A DNA stretch of 64,000 nt from CAZMRF01 sp964568735 (GTDB taxonomy: Bacteria; Acidobacteriota; Polarisedimenticolia; JACPZX01). The stretch spans positions 1 through 64,000 of the forward strand of contig CAZMRF010000006.1 in the NCBI GenBank assembly GCA_964568735.1, read 5' to 3'. A program made the translations under genes and the position numbers. Below the pieces are notes generated by a model that worked only from the letters and a program-made list of their open reading frames with translations, did not search any database and was not told where the DNA came from. Below are positions 16,766 through 25,696 of the stretch, piece after piece. The stretch's first letter is position 1. Every line of letters begins with the position of its first letter.

Positions 16766-17936
16766 GCCGCGCTTCTCCGCGAGGACTCGCTGGGATCTCC
16801 GCCACAACCGGATGACGGAGGCGCTCGAGCGGCGCCGGATGTCGGGCCTTCCGATCCTCGATCTCACCGCGACGAATCCCACCCGGTGCGGGCTCGCCGC
16901 GGAGAACCCGCGCGTCCTCTCGATGCTGGCCCGTCCCGAAGGGCTGGTCTACGAGCCGGACCCTCGCGGCCGCCTCGATGCGCGGCGCGCGGTCGAGGAT
17001 CTCTACGCGGAGCGTGGGGTGAGGGCCGGCGCGGAGAGGATCGTCCTCACGGCCAGCACGAGCGAGGCCTACGCCTGGCTCTTCCGCCTCCTGTGCGATC
17101 CGGGTGACTCGATCCTGGCGCCGATCCCCTCCTACCCGCTCTTCGATCATCTCGCGAGGGTGAGCGACGTGTCGCTCGCGCGCTACCCCCTGATCGAGGA
17201 AGAGGGCTTCAGGATTGATCTCCACGCGCTGGAAGGCGCCATCACCGATCGGACCCGGGCGATCCTGGTCGTCAGCCCGGGGAACCCGACGGGGGCCTTC
17301 CTCGAGGAGGACCAGCGCGAGGCGATCGTGGATCTCTGCGCGAGGCGCGGGCTCGCCGTCGTGTGCGACGAGGTCTTCGGAGACTTTCCGCTGGACGGCC
17401 GCAGGGCGCGGACGCTCGCCGGGGAGAGCCGCACGCTCACCTTCGTGCTCGACGGCATCTCGAAGATGCTGGGCCTCCCCCAGCTCAAGCTGGGATGGAT
17501 CGTTGCCGGGGGGCCGGCTGCGGATCTCGATGAAGCCCTAGCCCGTCTGGAGGTGATCGGGGACACCTTTCTCTCCGTCGGCTCTCCCGTGCAGGCGGCG
17601 CTGCCCGGGCTCCTGTCACTGAGGCAGGCGATCCAGGCGGGTATTCAGGCGCGCCTGAATGCAAACCTCCGGGTCCTGGAGGCGGCCCTGCCCGCCGGGC
17701 ATCCGGCGAGAGCGCTGAGCGTCGGGGGAGGCTGGTCGGCCGTCGTCCGCGTCCCGGTGACGAGGAGCGACGAGGAGTGGGCGATCACCCTGCTCGAGGA
17801 GGAGGGAGTCCTCGTCCACCCCGGCTTCCTCTTCGACTTTCCCTCGGAGGGGCGTCTCGTCATCAGCCTCCTGCCGGAGGAGGTGATTTTCAGGGACGGA
17901 GCCGAGCGGATGGCCAGGCGGCTGGCGGGCGCGTGA
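16755..17936 (+). CDS. PLP-dependent class I/II aminotransferase
   Basis: A 393-residue fold-type I aminotransferase. Hallmarks are LDLTATNPTRCG near the N-terminus, VSPGNPTGAF, VVCDEVFGDF and the PLP-binding lysine 237 in DGISKMLGLPQLKLGW, followed by a C-terminal small domain. The substrate is not evident; the family includes alanine, aspartate and branched-chain enzymes as well as MalY-like lyases. It overlaps the NamZ-like gene by 11 bases, so a link to cell-wall sugar or amino-acid recycling is possible but is only inferred from the coupling. Confidence 0.85.
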   Translation: MRPEPRFSARTRWDLRHNRMTEALERRRMSGLPILDLTATNPTRCGLAAENPRVLSMLARPEGLVYEPDPRGRLDARRAVEDLYAERGVRAGAERIVLTASTSEAYAWLFRLLCDPGDSILAPIPSYPLFDHLARVSDVSLARYPLIEEEGFRIDLHALEGAITDRTRAILVVSPGNPTGAFLEEDQREAIVDLCARRGLAVVCDEVFGDFPLDGRRARTLAGESRTLTFVLDGISKMLGLPQLKLGWIVAGGPAADLDEALARLEVIGDTFLSVGSPVQAALPGLLSLRQAIQAGIQARLNANLRVLEAALPAGHPARALSVGGGWSAVVRVPVTRSDEEWAITLLEEEGVLVHPGFLFDFPSEGRLVISLLPEEVIFRDGAERMARRLAGA

Positions 17937-17956
17937 ACCGGTCTGGCGGATCAGCG

Positions 17957-18159
17957 CGGGACGCAGGGTCGCCCGGAGCATGCGTCCTGAGGCCCGAAGG
18001 TCTGGTGGCGCGGCACGGAGAGTGTCGCCCGAAGCGTACGTCTGGAGCCGGTCGAGATGATCCATCTGGCATCGATGTGACAACGGCGGAAGTAGGAGCG
18101 CAGGGCGGCACTCTCCGTGCCGCGCTGAGTCGTTCGCCGCAGGGCGACCCTCCGTCCCG
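17957..18159. repeat. Imperfect nested inverted-repeat element, about 200 bases
   Basis: Two pairs of inverted arms are nested. The outer arms, 17957-17974 and 18142-18159, match at 17 of 18 bases. The inner arms, 18008-18030 and 18103-18125, match at 22 of 23. The left half also contains a diverged direct repeat (TCGCCCGGAGCATGCGTC against TCGCCCGAAGCGTACGTC). It fills most of the 17937-18280 gap between two genes. It looks like a non-autonomous repeat or a long cruciform, not a gene. No target-site duplication is obvious and I saw no second copy in the window. Confidence 0.6.
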
Positions 18160-18280
18160 AGCCAACATAACAGCGCAAGTCGCTCCCGCGCTCGTGGACT
18201 GGTTTGTGCCAGAATCCCCGTACCTCATGCGGTTATCCTCCCAGAGGCGTGCCGGCGCGATCCGGCGGCAGGAGAACGAC

Positions 18281-18841
18281 GTGTCCCAGGGCAATCTCGA
18301 ATCCGAAGTCAGGAAGCTGTGGCCCGAGCTGGAGTGGGTCGACGACTCAGATCTGAAGGCGAGGACGCTGCGCACCTGGTGCGAAGCCTTCAGGCGCAGC
18401 TCGCTGGAGCCCGGCGACCTCGAGAAGATCCCCTACACCCTTCTGATTCCCGGATGCACGGTCTCGTTCATCGCGCACAAGCGGGCGGTGGTGCACGTCG
18501 CGGTGGAGTCGGCGAAGGCGATGCGGAAGTTCTTCGGCGACCAGATGCCCTTCGACATGGACGTCCTCACGGCGGGCTCCATCCTCATCGACGTCGGAAA
18601 GCTCCTGGAGTACGAGAAGGTGAACGGGGAGCCGAAGCAGAGCATCCGCGGGCAGCTCCTGCGCCATCCCTTCTCGGGCGCGGGGCTCTGCCAGGAGATG
18701 GGCCTCCCCGACACCATCGTCCACATGGTGGCCACCCACTCGAAGGAAGGGAACCTTGGCAAGCGGACCGTGGAGGCATGGATCATCCACCACGCCGACT
18801 TCATGTCCTTCGATGCGATGCGGGATCCGCTCAAGGTGTGA
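18281..18841 (+). CDS. HD-domain-like protein with degenerate metal motif
   Basis: A 186-residue soluble protein. The GTG start at 18281 has AGGAG six bases upstream and is preferred over the longer open frame. It resembles HD-superfamily phosphohydrolases: VVHVAVESAKAM, then AGSILIDVGKLLEY, HPFSGAGLCQEMGLPDTIV, a His in VATHSKEG and IIHHADFMSFD. The defining HD pair reads ID (LLHDIGK in typical members, LIDVGK here), so one metal ligand is missing and activity is doubtful. The substrate is unknown. The gene stands alone between the inverted-repeat element and a convergent TPR gene. Confidence 0.6.
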   Translation: MSQGNLESEVRKLWPELEWVDDSDLKARTLRTWCEAFRRSSLEPGDLEKIPYTLLIPGCTVSFIAHKRAVVHVAVESAKAMRKFFGDQMPFDMDVLTAGSILIDVGKLLEYEKVNGEPKQSIRGQLLRHPFSGAGLCQEMGLPDTIVHMVATHSKEGNLGKRTVEAWIIHHADFMSFDAMRDPLKV

Positions 18842-18904
18842 GGCCCTGAGCCGGTCGGGACCCTCCACGCGCGTGCCTCCGGGGGAGGGGAGGCTCGGTG
18901 TGGA

Positions 18905-19396
18905 TCAGTTGACGGGGGCGCTCGTCTCGTCGGCGGCGACGGAGGCTGCCTTCACGACGTTGTCGAAGATGAAGCGGGCCTGGGCGAACTCGCGCTGCGC
19001 GTCTTCCACCCTGTCCATGGCCATGTAGATCCGCCCGAGGTTCAGGTAGGGGTAGTGGCGCGGCTCGTAGCGCTGCGCGGTCTTCGCCTTCTGGAGCCAG
19101 CCGATGGCCTCGCGCAGCCTGCCCTGCTTGATGAGGTAGGAGCCGATGTCGTTGTAGGGGTTGCCGAAGGTCGGATCGACCGCGATGGCGCGCCGGCACT
19201 CCTCGATCGCCTCGTCGAGCTTGTCCATGAAGGAGTAGGTCCAGCCGAGGAAGGTATGGGCCTCGGCTGTCGGACAGGCCTCGATCGATCGGAGGTAGAG
19301 GTCGATGGCTTCCGTGTACTTCTTCTTCCTCTGGGCCCGGTAGGCCTCCTTGAGGAAGAGCTCCGCCTCGCGCAGGCGCCGCTCAGTTCGTCTCAT
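18905..19396 (-). CDS. Small TPR-repeat protein
   Basis: A 163-residue protein made almost wholly of tetratricopeptide repeats, about four units, for example AIDLYLRSIEACPTAEAHTFLGW, then AIEECRRAIAVDPTFGNPYNDIG. TPRs mediate protein-protein contacts, so it is probably an adaptor. The ATG at 19396 was chosen because GGAG lies eight bases upstream; an in-frame GTG three codons earlier is possible. No signal peptide or membrane segment is present. Confidence 0.75.
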   Translation of the reverse strand: MRRTERRLREAELFLKEAYRAQRKKKYTEAIDLYLRSIEACPTAEAHTFLGWTYSFMDKLDEAIEECRRAIAVDPTFGNPYNDIGSYLIKQGRLREAIGWLQKAKTAQRYEPRHYPYLNLGRIYMAMDRVEDAQREFAQARFIFDNVVKAASVAADETSAPVN

Positions 19397-19609
19397 GAGA
19401 CGCACTCCGCACGGCCGGGGCCGCGCCGGCCTGCGGCCCTCCCCGAGCTCGCCGCCGAGGAGGGGCGGAGCAGAGGGGCCGACGGGGCGGATGCCTCCGG
19501 CTGCAACGCTGGTGATGTTGGATGGACCGGGGGGAGTATAGATCCGTCGGCCCCGGGGAATGACAACTTCCCGGGAAGCCCCGTGGGTCGGCCCATCCGC
19601 CGCGGATCT

Positions 19610-20935
19610 TCAGCGGATCAGGATGATCTCGGTCTGGGGAGTCCCGATGAGGCGGGCACCGGAGGAGTCCACCACGACGTCCTCCTCGAGCGCGGTGTTG
19701 ATCTCGTAGTCGATCTCCGCGGGCTTCACGTAGATCAGCGGCTCCACGGCGAAGACCTGCCCCTCTTCGAGCGTGAAGAAGACGGGGTCGCCGTAGCGCT
19801 CCTTCCAGTCGGGGCCCAGCATCGGGCCGACGTCATGGACCTTGAGCCCGATCGCATGGCCGGTCCCGTGAGGGTACTCGGGATAGCCGGCCTCGACCAG
19901 CACCCGCCTCGCCGCCGTGTCCACGGCGTTGCCCGTCGCCCCGGCCTTCATGGCGGCGCGGCCCGCCCGGTTGGCGGCCAGCGTGGCGTCCCAGAGCTTC
20001 CGCAGCCATGCCGGCGCCTCCGTTTCGCCCTCTTCGAGGACGTAGGCCGTCCGTTGTATGTCAGCGCAATAGCCCTCGAAGGAGGCGCCCCAATCGATGC
20101 GGATCACGTCTCCGCGCTCGATCACGCGATCCGTCGGGCTGGAGTGGCCCCTCTGAGGACCCACGACGATGGATCCGAAGGCGACCCCGAGACCCATCTC
20201 CGCCGCGCGCGCTTCCATCCAGCGATGGAGATCCGCCTCCGTCGTGCGGCCCGGAGAGATCCTCGCGGGGGTGAGCGCCTCGAGGATGATCTGCTGCGTG
20301 CCCGTGACGGCCCGCTCGAGAGCCGCGATCTCCCGGGGGAGCTTGCGCCCCAGCAGCGAGACGACGAGCTGCTCGGAGGAGACGAACGTCTCGGCATGCT
20401 CTCCGAGGGCCTCCTTGAGGTATCGCCGCATTCCTATCGTGAGGCCGTCGGCGATGGTGACGTCGCGCGAGAAGTTGACCGCGGTCGTCCTGGGAGCCAG
20501 CTCGTCGAAGGCCTTCTTGAGATGAGGCTTCACTCCCTCGCTGCCGTAGGAGACGACCTCGTCGTAGAGGCCGGTCTTGCGGATGGGATCGACGTCGTAG
20601 GAGGCGGCGATGGCCAGCTTGTGGAGCTTCCCTTCCTTGAGGGCGAAGATGAAAGCCCCCCGGGCCACGATGTGATCGACGCCGAGCACCGGCAGGATGG
20701 GATCGGGAGCGTTCTCCCGCGTGAAGGTGAGCCAGAGATCGATGCCCCGGTCCTTCATCACCTGGGGGAGGAGGACGTCGATGCGCTCCTTGCGTATCGA
20801 AGCGGAATCCACGGAAGGCCCCGGACCCCCAGCCTGCATGGAATCCGAGCCGGCCGCGTGAACAGCCGCGTTCAGGTTCGGGCCCACGAGGAGGGCGAGG
20901 CAGATCGGAAGGGCAAGGCGCTCGTTCTTCGGCAT
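19610..20935 (-). CDS. Secreted M24 metallopeptidase (Xaa-Pro aminopeptidase-like)
   Basis: A 441-residue creatinase-fold peptidase of the aminopeptidase P type, which cleaves N-terminal residues ahead of proline. An N-terminal signal peptide is present (ALPICLALLVGP, cleavage near VHAAG). The C-terminal pita-bread domain has all five metal ligands: Asp in RIDWGAS and in CADIQRT, His in PHGTGHAIG, and Glu in FAVEPLIY and TALEEDVVV. The ATG at 20935 has GGGGAG upstream. It is probably periplasmic and supplies amino acids from peptides. It lies 49 bases after the LIM-DA1 gene on the same strand. Confidence 0.85.
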   Translation of the reverse strand: MPKNERLALPICLALLVGPNLNAAVHAAGSDSMQAGGPGPSVDSASIRKERIDVLLPQVMKDRGIDLWLTFTRENAPDPILPVLGVDHIVARGAFIFALKEGKLHKLAIAASYDVDPIRKTGLYDEVVSYGSEGVKPHLKKAFDELAPRTTAVNFSRDVTIADGLTIGMRRYLKEALGEHAETFVSSEQLVVSLLGRKLPREIAALERAVTGTQQIILEALTPARISPGRTTEADLHRWMEARAAEMGLGVAFGSIVVGPQRGHSSPTDRVIERGDVIRIDWGASFEGYCADIQRTAYVLEEGETEAPAWLRKLWDATLAANRAGRAAMKAGATGNAVDTAARRVLVEAGYPEYPHGTGHAIGLKVHDVGPMLGPDWKERYGDPVFFTLEEGQVFAVEPLIYVKPAEIDYEINTALEEDVVVDSSGARLIGTPQTEIILIR

Positions 20936-20984
20936 GAGGACTCCCCGGACATGAGGCCGCGAGTATGCCTCATCGGCCCCCGGG

Positions 20985-21992
20985 TCAGTAGCCCGCCGGC
21001 AGGCTGCCTTCCTCTGCGAGGCGCCGCAGCCATTCGCGGATGCCGTTCTCCTCGGCGAACCTCTTGACCCTGCGGAATCCTTCGCCGTAGATCTCGTCCT
21101 CACTGCGGCGCATGGCCTGGAGGACGAACTCTCCTTGTGGGGTCTTCTCCTTCTTCACGACGAGATAGGCCGCGTAGTTGCAGCTTCCCTCCGAGAAGGC
21201 CTCGTCGTTGTCCAGGCGCTCGCGCTCCGCCTGCCAGACGTGGGTCAGCTCGTGAGCCAGCGTGGCGAGCGCGCTCTCCCGGGGCATGCCGTGGAGGATG
21301 TAGACGTCGATCCGCGTTCTCACCGTGAACCCCAGGAAGCTCTCCTTGGAGTAGTCGGTGTAACCGCGAAGCTCGTCGGAAGCGCTCCCGGCGAGGCCCC
21401 GGATCTCCGGGAGCCCCGAGAGATGGAGCGTCACCTTGCCCGGATTGACGCGCATCCCGATCGAGGCGAGCCGCTCCGCGGCGACCTCCATGAGGCGGCG
21501 GGCATCGGACTCATTCCGGATCGCCGTCTTGTAGCAGATCCCGCAGACCGATCTCCCATCCTCGTACTCGTAGCCCCCTCCCGTCAGGGGGCCCGAGATG
21601 AACCGGGAGCAATGGGCGCACTGCGGGACTTTCCCCTTGTGGCTCTCGTGGTAGGCGTGGCCCCAGTAGTCCCGGATGTACCTGCCGTCGATCCGCCCGC
21701 CGCAGAGATCGCACTTCAGCGCGAGGTGCTGGTCGTAGCAGTCGGGGTGATAGTTCTTCCCGTCCCTGAGGATGTAGTTCTCCTCGAGGGGCTTCTGGCA
21801 GATCTCGCAAACGAAATGCTCCGCGTGATAGGTCTCCCCGCCCGCGGTGATGTATCCGCCCTCGATCACTTCGCCGCAGGCCCTGCAGATCACGGTCGGC
21901 CCGGCGCCGGAAGCCCCATGCGGGGTAAGGAGGAGGGCCGCGAGGAGCGAGGCCGCGACGACGGCTCGCGCGCGAAGGATCGGGGTGCTCAC
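20985..21992 (-). CDS. Secreted LIM-domain DA1-like zinc metallopeptidase
   Basis: A 335-residue exported protein with an N-terminal signal peptide (residues 1-30). LIM-type zinc fingers follow (CRACG at 36-39 with H59 and CEIC at 62-65, then CDLCGG, CAHC and CGIC). A C-terminal peptidase domain carries HELTH at 247-251 with E268 in SEGSCNY as probable third zinc ligand. The LIM-plus-peptidase layout matches the DA1 family (DA1-like domain) best known from plant growth regulators cleaved after ubiquitination. Bacteria lack that ubiquitin circuit, and this copy is secreted, so its target must differ. The start is a GTG with no clear ribosome-binding site. Confidence 0.8.
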   Translation of the reverse strand: MSTPILRARAVVAASLLAALLLTPHGASGAGPTVICRACGEVIEGGYITAGGETYHAEHFVCEICQKPLEENYILRDGKNYHPDCYDQHLALKCDLCGGRIDGRYIRDYWGHAYHESHKGKVPQCAHCSRFISGPLTGGGYEYEDGRSVCGICYKTAIRNESDARRLMEVAAERLASIGMRVNPGKVTLHLSGLPEIRGLAGSASDELRGYTDYSKESFLGFTVRTRIDVYILHGMPRESALATLAHELTHVWQAERERLDNDEAFSEGSCNYAAYLVVKKEKTPQGEFVLQAMRRSEDEIYGEGFRRVKRFAEENGIREWLRRLAEEGSLPAGY

Positions 21993-22094
21993 GGGGCTAG
22001 GAGCCTGTGCAGGTCATGACTTGGGAATCATGGTTCAGGATGGAGCGCCGTGCCAGAGCCGGGAGGGTCGGGGAGCGCGCCCCGGGTGGGAGGA

Positions 22095-23210
22095 TCAGCG
22101 TGTCGGGTCGAAGCGCTGGACGGCGAGGGTGCCGGCCGTCAGCGCGAAGAACAGGAGCACGAGGGTGGGGGCGAGCACGTTGCGGAGGCCGCCACCCCAG
22201 GAGATGACCTCGTGGAGGCCGTTCAGTGCCCACGTGGTGGGAAAGACGTGGGCCGCCGTCTGGAGCCAGCGGGGCATCAGCTCCAGGGGCCACCAGCAGC
22301 CTCCGAGCGCGGCCATCAGCAGGCTGATGACGACGCCGCTTCCGGATGCGGCATCGGGCGATCGGAAGAGAGTCCCTCCCAGCAGTCCAAGCGCCCCCGC
22401 GCAAAGGACGAGAGTTCCCAGGAGCGCGGCGAGGCCGGCCGGCGAGCTGCCCCAGCTTATCCGGAAGAAGGTCGTTCCCATGACGATGAAAACCGCAACC
22501 TGGAGCGTCGCGATGAGCGCGCGACCCGCGAGCTTCCCGAGGATCATCTCCGCCCTCGAGACGGGCGAGGTCGCCAGCCGCGCGATGGTCCCGCCCTTCC
22601 GCTCGGCGGCCAGCCCGGCCGATCCGTAGATCAGCGTGGACATCATGACGAACATGACGAGGTAGCCCGGGATCGCCTGCTCGAGGCCGCTCGGCACCTT
22701 CCGGCTGCCGGCCCAGGTGGAGGAGATCCGGATCTGATCCTGCGCGGGCTCCATCCCGCCAAAGGCCTCGCCCGCCAGCAGGCGGATCACGGCGCGGTTG
22801 ACGGCCACCTCCGCGGCGAAGGTGGCTTCGGGGTTGGCGTCCTTGTTCTCGAACAGCTCGATGTGGATCTTCTCGCGCGCCTTCAGCGCCGCCTCGAACC
22901 CCGCTGGGATCGTCAGACGGCGAGAGGGCCTCTCTTCGCTCTCAGCTTCCGAACTCTCGGCGGCACCAGGACGTACGGGGACCACATTGAAATTCTCGGC
23001 CTCGAGGAGCCCCACGAGCTTGTTGGCCGCCGGGCTCTCCTCTTGTACACGGACCTCGAGGCCGATGCGTACATCGCTGCCGTCGCCTCCTCCCGCAACC
23101 CGGCCGAACAGGCCCACCCAGAGTACAGGGGCGATGAACATCCAGAAGAGCGAGCTCCTATCCCGCAGGACGAGCTTCAGGTCGTTGGCTGCGAGGGTGA
23201 GGATCTTCAC
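22095..23210 (-). CDS. ABC-2 type transporter permease (second subunit)
   Basis: A 371-residue membrane protein of the ABC-2/YhgE-YadH type. One transmembrane segment near the N-terminus (SLFWMFIAPVLWVGLFG) is followed by a periplasmic domain of about 150 residues and five more segments, including GYLVMFVMMSTLIYGSAGLAAERKGG with the ABC-2 ERKGGT motif. The start is a GTG that overlaps the stop of the upstream permease in GTGA, so the two are tightly coupled. With the upstream permease and ATPase it forms an exporter. Confidence 0.85.
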   Translation of the reverse strand: MKILTLAANDLKLVLRDRSSLFWMFIAPVLWVGLFGRVAGGGDGSDVRIGLEVRVQEESPAANKLVGLLEAENFNVVPVRPGAAESSEAESEERPSRRLTIPAGFEAALKAREKIHIELFENKDANPEATFAAEVAVNRAVIRLLAGEAFGGMEPAQDQIRISSTWAGSRKVPSGLEQAIPGYLVMFVMMSTLIYGSAGLAAERKGGTIARLATSPVSRAEMILGKLAGRALIATLQVAVFIVMGTTFFRISWGSSPAGLAALLGTLVLCAGALGLLGGTLFRSPDAASGSGVVISLLMAALGGCWWPLELMPRWLQTAAHVFPTTWALNGLHEVISWGGGLRNVLAPTLVLLFFALTAGTLAVQRFDPTR

Positions 23211-24478
23211 ACGGCACCTCGCAGGTGACGGTACCTGAGCGCGAGCGACCCCAGAGCGGTCGAGATCAGCGCCATGGCGGCGAGGACCGGGAGGTGGGCG
23301 CCGAGCTCCGACCACCCGCCGCCCGAGGTGAGCACCCTGAACGACTCATTACCCCAGTAGTTCAACGTGAACTTCGACACTCCCTTCAGGAATTCGGGCA
23401 ACATCTGGGGCGGCAGGAAAGCGCCTCCCATGAGGGACATCAAGATGACCACGATGGTCCCGAAGGTGTCGCCCTGGTTCTGAGTCCGGACCACGGAGTA
23501 GATGAGCGCCGCGAACCCGGTGGCCGCTAGCGTGAGCGACAGGCTCACGGCGGCCAGGGGGAGGATGGGGCCCCAGCTCACGCCGAAGAAGAGGCTTCCA
23601 GCCACGAGAAGGACACCCAGGGAGGCAGCGACGGAGATCCCTACGGAGAGGACCTTGGACAGGAGGAAATGAGTCACGGTCGGAGGTCCGGCGAGGAGGC
23701 GTCTCAGGGTTCCCGCCTGCTGCTCTGCGAGGAGGTCCTTCATCTGGTTCAGTGAGACGAAGAGGAGGGCCATGACGATCATGCCCGGGTACATCCAGGC
23801 GATGAAGTTGAAGCCTCCGCCTCCGTCCTTTTCGGCTTCGGGAGCCTGCTCCTTCACATGGTCCACTTCGATGATGGGCGGGAAGAGGAGGCCCCCCGCC
23901 CGTGTGGCGCGGATGTAGGTATCGGCGATGAGCGAAGCGATGCCGATGGAATCCTCCCAGCCCTCGCCCTCCAGGAGCTTCTGGAGCCTGGCGGCGCCTC
24001 CCGCGGGGAGCATTCGCGCCCCGACCGATCCGTAGAGCGCGACGATTTCCAGGCCCTGCTGGGCCACGATGGGCATGACCCTCTTCACCGGGTTCTTGAT
24101 CACCGGCAGCTCCACGGACCGGCCCGAGAGGACGGCCTCCATGAAGCCCGTGGGGATGACCAGCATCGCGTGGTGGCCCTTCGCCCGCATCAGCTCGAGC
24201 CCCGCGTCATGGGTCGCGGCCCGGAAGGTGGAGATGTACTTCGCGGCTTCCGCGTTCTGGCCGGCGCCCGCGAGGAACGAAGAGAGCGGCGTGTCGTCGA
24301 GGTCGACGATCACGAGCTCCAGCTTCGGTACGGCGGGCTCGCTCCCCCCCAGGTTGCCGAAGGCGAGCGCCATCGATCCGGCCATCGCGAGCGGGATGGC
24401 CAGGCCGATCAGGACCCCCGCGGGAGAGGCGATCTTCCGCCTCAGATCGTTGCCGAGCAGGGCGAGGAGTAGCCGCAT
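23207..24478 (-). CDS. ABC-2 type transporter permease (first subunit)
   Basis: A 423-residue membrane protein with the same topology as its neighbour: one N-terminal segment (VLIGLAIPLAMAGSMALAF), a large extracytoplasmic domain, then MYPGMIVMALLFVSLNQM and four further segments. The conserved LAEQQAGTLRRLLAGP stretch fits ABC-2 exporters. The ATG overlaps the stop of the ATPase gene by one base. It is probably the partner of the second permease in a heterodimeric exporter of the YbhFSR type. The substrate is unknown. Confidence 0.85.
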   Translation of the reverse strand: MRLLLALLGNDLRRKIASPAGVLIGLAIPLAMAGSMALAFGNLGGSEPAVPKLELVIVDLDDTPLSSFLAGAGQNAEAAKYISTFRAATHDAGLELMRAKGHHAMLVIPTGFMEAVLSGRSVELPVIKNPVKRVMPIVAQQGLEIVALYGSVGARMLPAGGAARLQKLLEGEGWEDSIGIASLIADTYIRATRAGGLLFPPIIEVDHVKEQAPEAEKDGGGGFNFIAWMYPGMIVMALLFVSLNQMKDLLAEQQAGTLRRLLAGPPTVTHFLLSKVLSVGISVAASLGVLLVAGSLFFGVSWGPILPLAAVSLSLTLAATGFAALIYSVVRTQNQGDTFGTIVVILMSLMGGAFLPPQMLPEFLKGVSKFTLNYWGNESFRVLTSGGGWSELGAHLPVLAAMALISTALGSLALRYRHLRGAV

Positions 24479-25533
24479 CAGTCGCGGAGCTCCCTTCCCG
24501 TCAATTTGAGAAAGAGGGTCTGAAGGTTGGGCTCCTGGATCCGGAGATCCTCCAGCTTGAGGCCCGCACGGAATAGATCTCCGACGAGCGCCGAGCAGGC
24601 AGCGGCGTCACGCGCCGCGAAGGAGGTGGCTCCGTCGGAGGTGCTCAGCAGGGATACGCCGCCGGCGCGATCCGCCAGCTCTTGAAGCCTCTCGACGGGC
24701 GCGTCGCTCCGCACGTGGACCACGGGCCCTTCCCCGACCTGCCGGCGCAGCTCGGCCACGGTGCCGGCGGCGAGGACCCGCCCGTGATCGATGATCGCCA
24801 GGCGCTGGCAGAGCTGCTCGGCCTCCTCGAGGTAGTGGGAGGTGTAGAGGACTGCGCGGCCCGCGGCCGCCTCGCTCTTGACGACGTCGAGGATCCTGAG
24901 CCTGGCCTGCGGATCGATACCGACCGTGGGCTCGTCGAGGAGAATCAGGTCGGGAGAGTGGATCAGGCCGACCGCGAGGTTGAGCCGGCGCTTGAGCCCG
25001 CCCGAGAGCTTCGACACTCTGTCGCCCGCCCGGTCGGACATCCCGACGAGATCGAGCGCCCTGTCGGCCGCGGCTGCGAGGGGGGCCCCGGTGAGGCCGT
25101 AGATGCGCGCCCAGAATCTGAGGTTCTCGCGGCAGGTGAGCTCGTCATAGAGCGCGATGTCCTGGGGGACGACGCCCATCCGTGCGCGCGCACGCCCCGA
25201 CCGCTCCGAGGGCTCCCGGCCGAAGACCTGGATCTGCCCGCTCTCAGGTGTGAGGAGCCCCGAGATCATGGCGATGGTCGTCGTCTTGCCCGCGCCATTG
25301 GGGCCGAGAAGCCCGAAGATCTCGCCCGGGCTCACCTCGAAGCTGATGGTCTCGACCGCCCGGGTCTTCCCGTAGGAATAGGCGACCTCGTTGACTTGAA
25401 GTGCCGCCAGCGATTTCCCTTCCACCGTCCCCTCCGCCGGGCCCGGTGTGCCCGCCCGCATCGGCGGGGCGGGACGTGAATCTCGCGTCATCCCGGGCTC
25501 GAAGGCGCCTACCGTGCCCGCGCGGCTCTCCAT
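24478..25533 (-). CDS. ABC transporter ATP-binding protein
   Basis: A 351-residue ATPase with an extended N-terminus of about 40 disordered residues. Walker A GPNGAGKT is at 77-84, with a Q-loop VVPQD, the signature LSGGLKRR and Walker B LILLDEPTVGID, then an H-loop in YTSHYLEEAE. A C-terminal domain of about 80 residues resembles DrrA/CcmA-type drug or lipid exporters. It forms a three-gene operon with the two permeases downstream. Internal ATGs (residues 15 and 25) could be the true start. Confidence 0.9.
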   Translation of the reverse strand: MESRAGTVGAFEPGMTRDSRPAPPMRAGTPGPAEGTVEGKSLAALQVNEVAYSYGKTRAVETISFEVSPGEIFGLLGPNGAGKTTTIAMISGLLTPESGQIQVFGREPSERSGRARARMGVVPQDIALYDELTCRENLRFWARIYGLTGAPLAAAADRALDLVGMSDRAGDRVSKLSGGLKRRLNLAVGLIHSPDLILLDEPTVGIDPQARLRILDVVKSEAAAGRAVLYTSHYLEEAEQLCQRLAIIDHGRVLAAGTVAELRRQVGEGPVVHVRSDAPVERLQELADRAGGVSLLSTSDGATSFAARDAAACSALVGDLFRAGLKLEDLRIQEPNLQTLFLKLTGRELRD

Positions 25534-25696
25534 CTGTCAACCCCCTGCGGGGGCGGCGTGGTGGAAACGAGCCCGTGGGTCGGCGGACTCGCGTGGGGCC
25601 GGCCCCCCGGGACCCCGGTGCGGTGCCTGTTACGGGCGTCGCGCGAAGCGGGTTCCGGGCGGCCCCCTCGGGGGCTGCGGGCGGTGGGGCCGGCTC

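Noticed and set aside
17951..18178. Short minus-strand ORF of about 75 codons
   Set aside because: It lies entirely inside the inverted-repeat element, lacks a ribosome-binding site and resembles no protein family.
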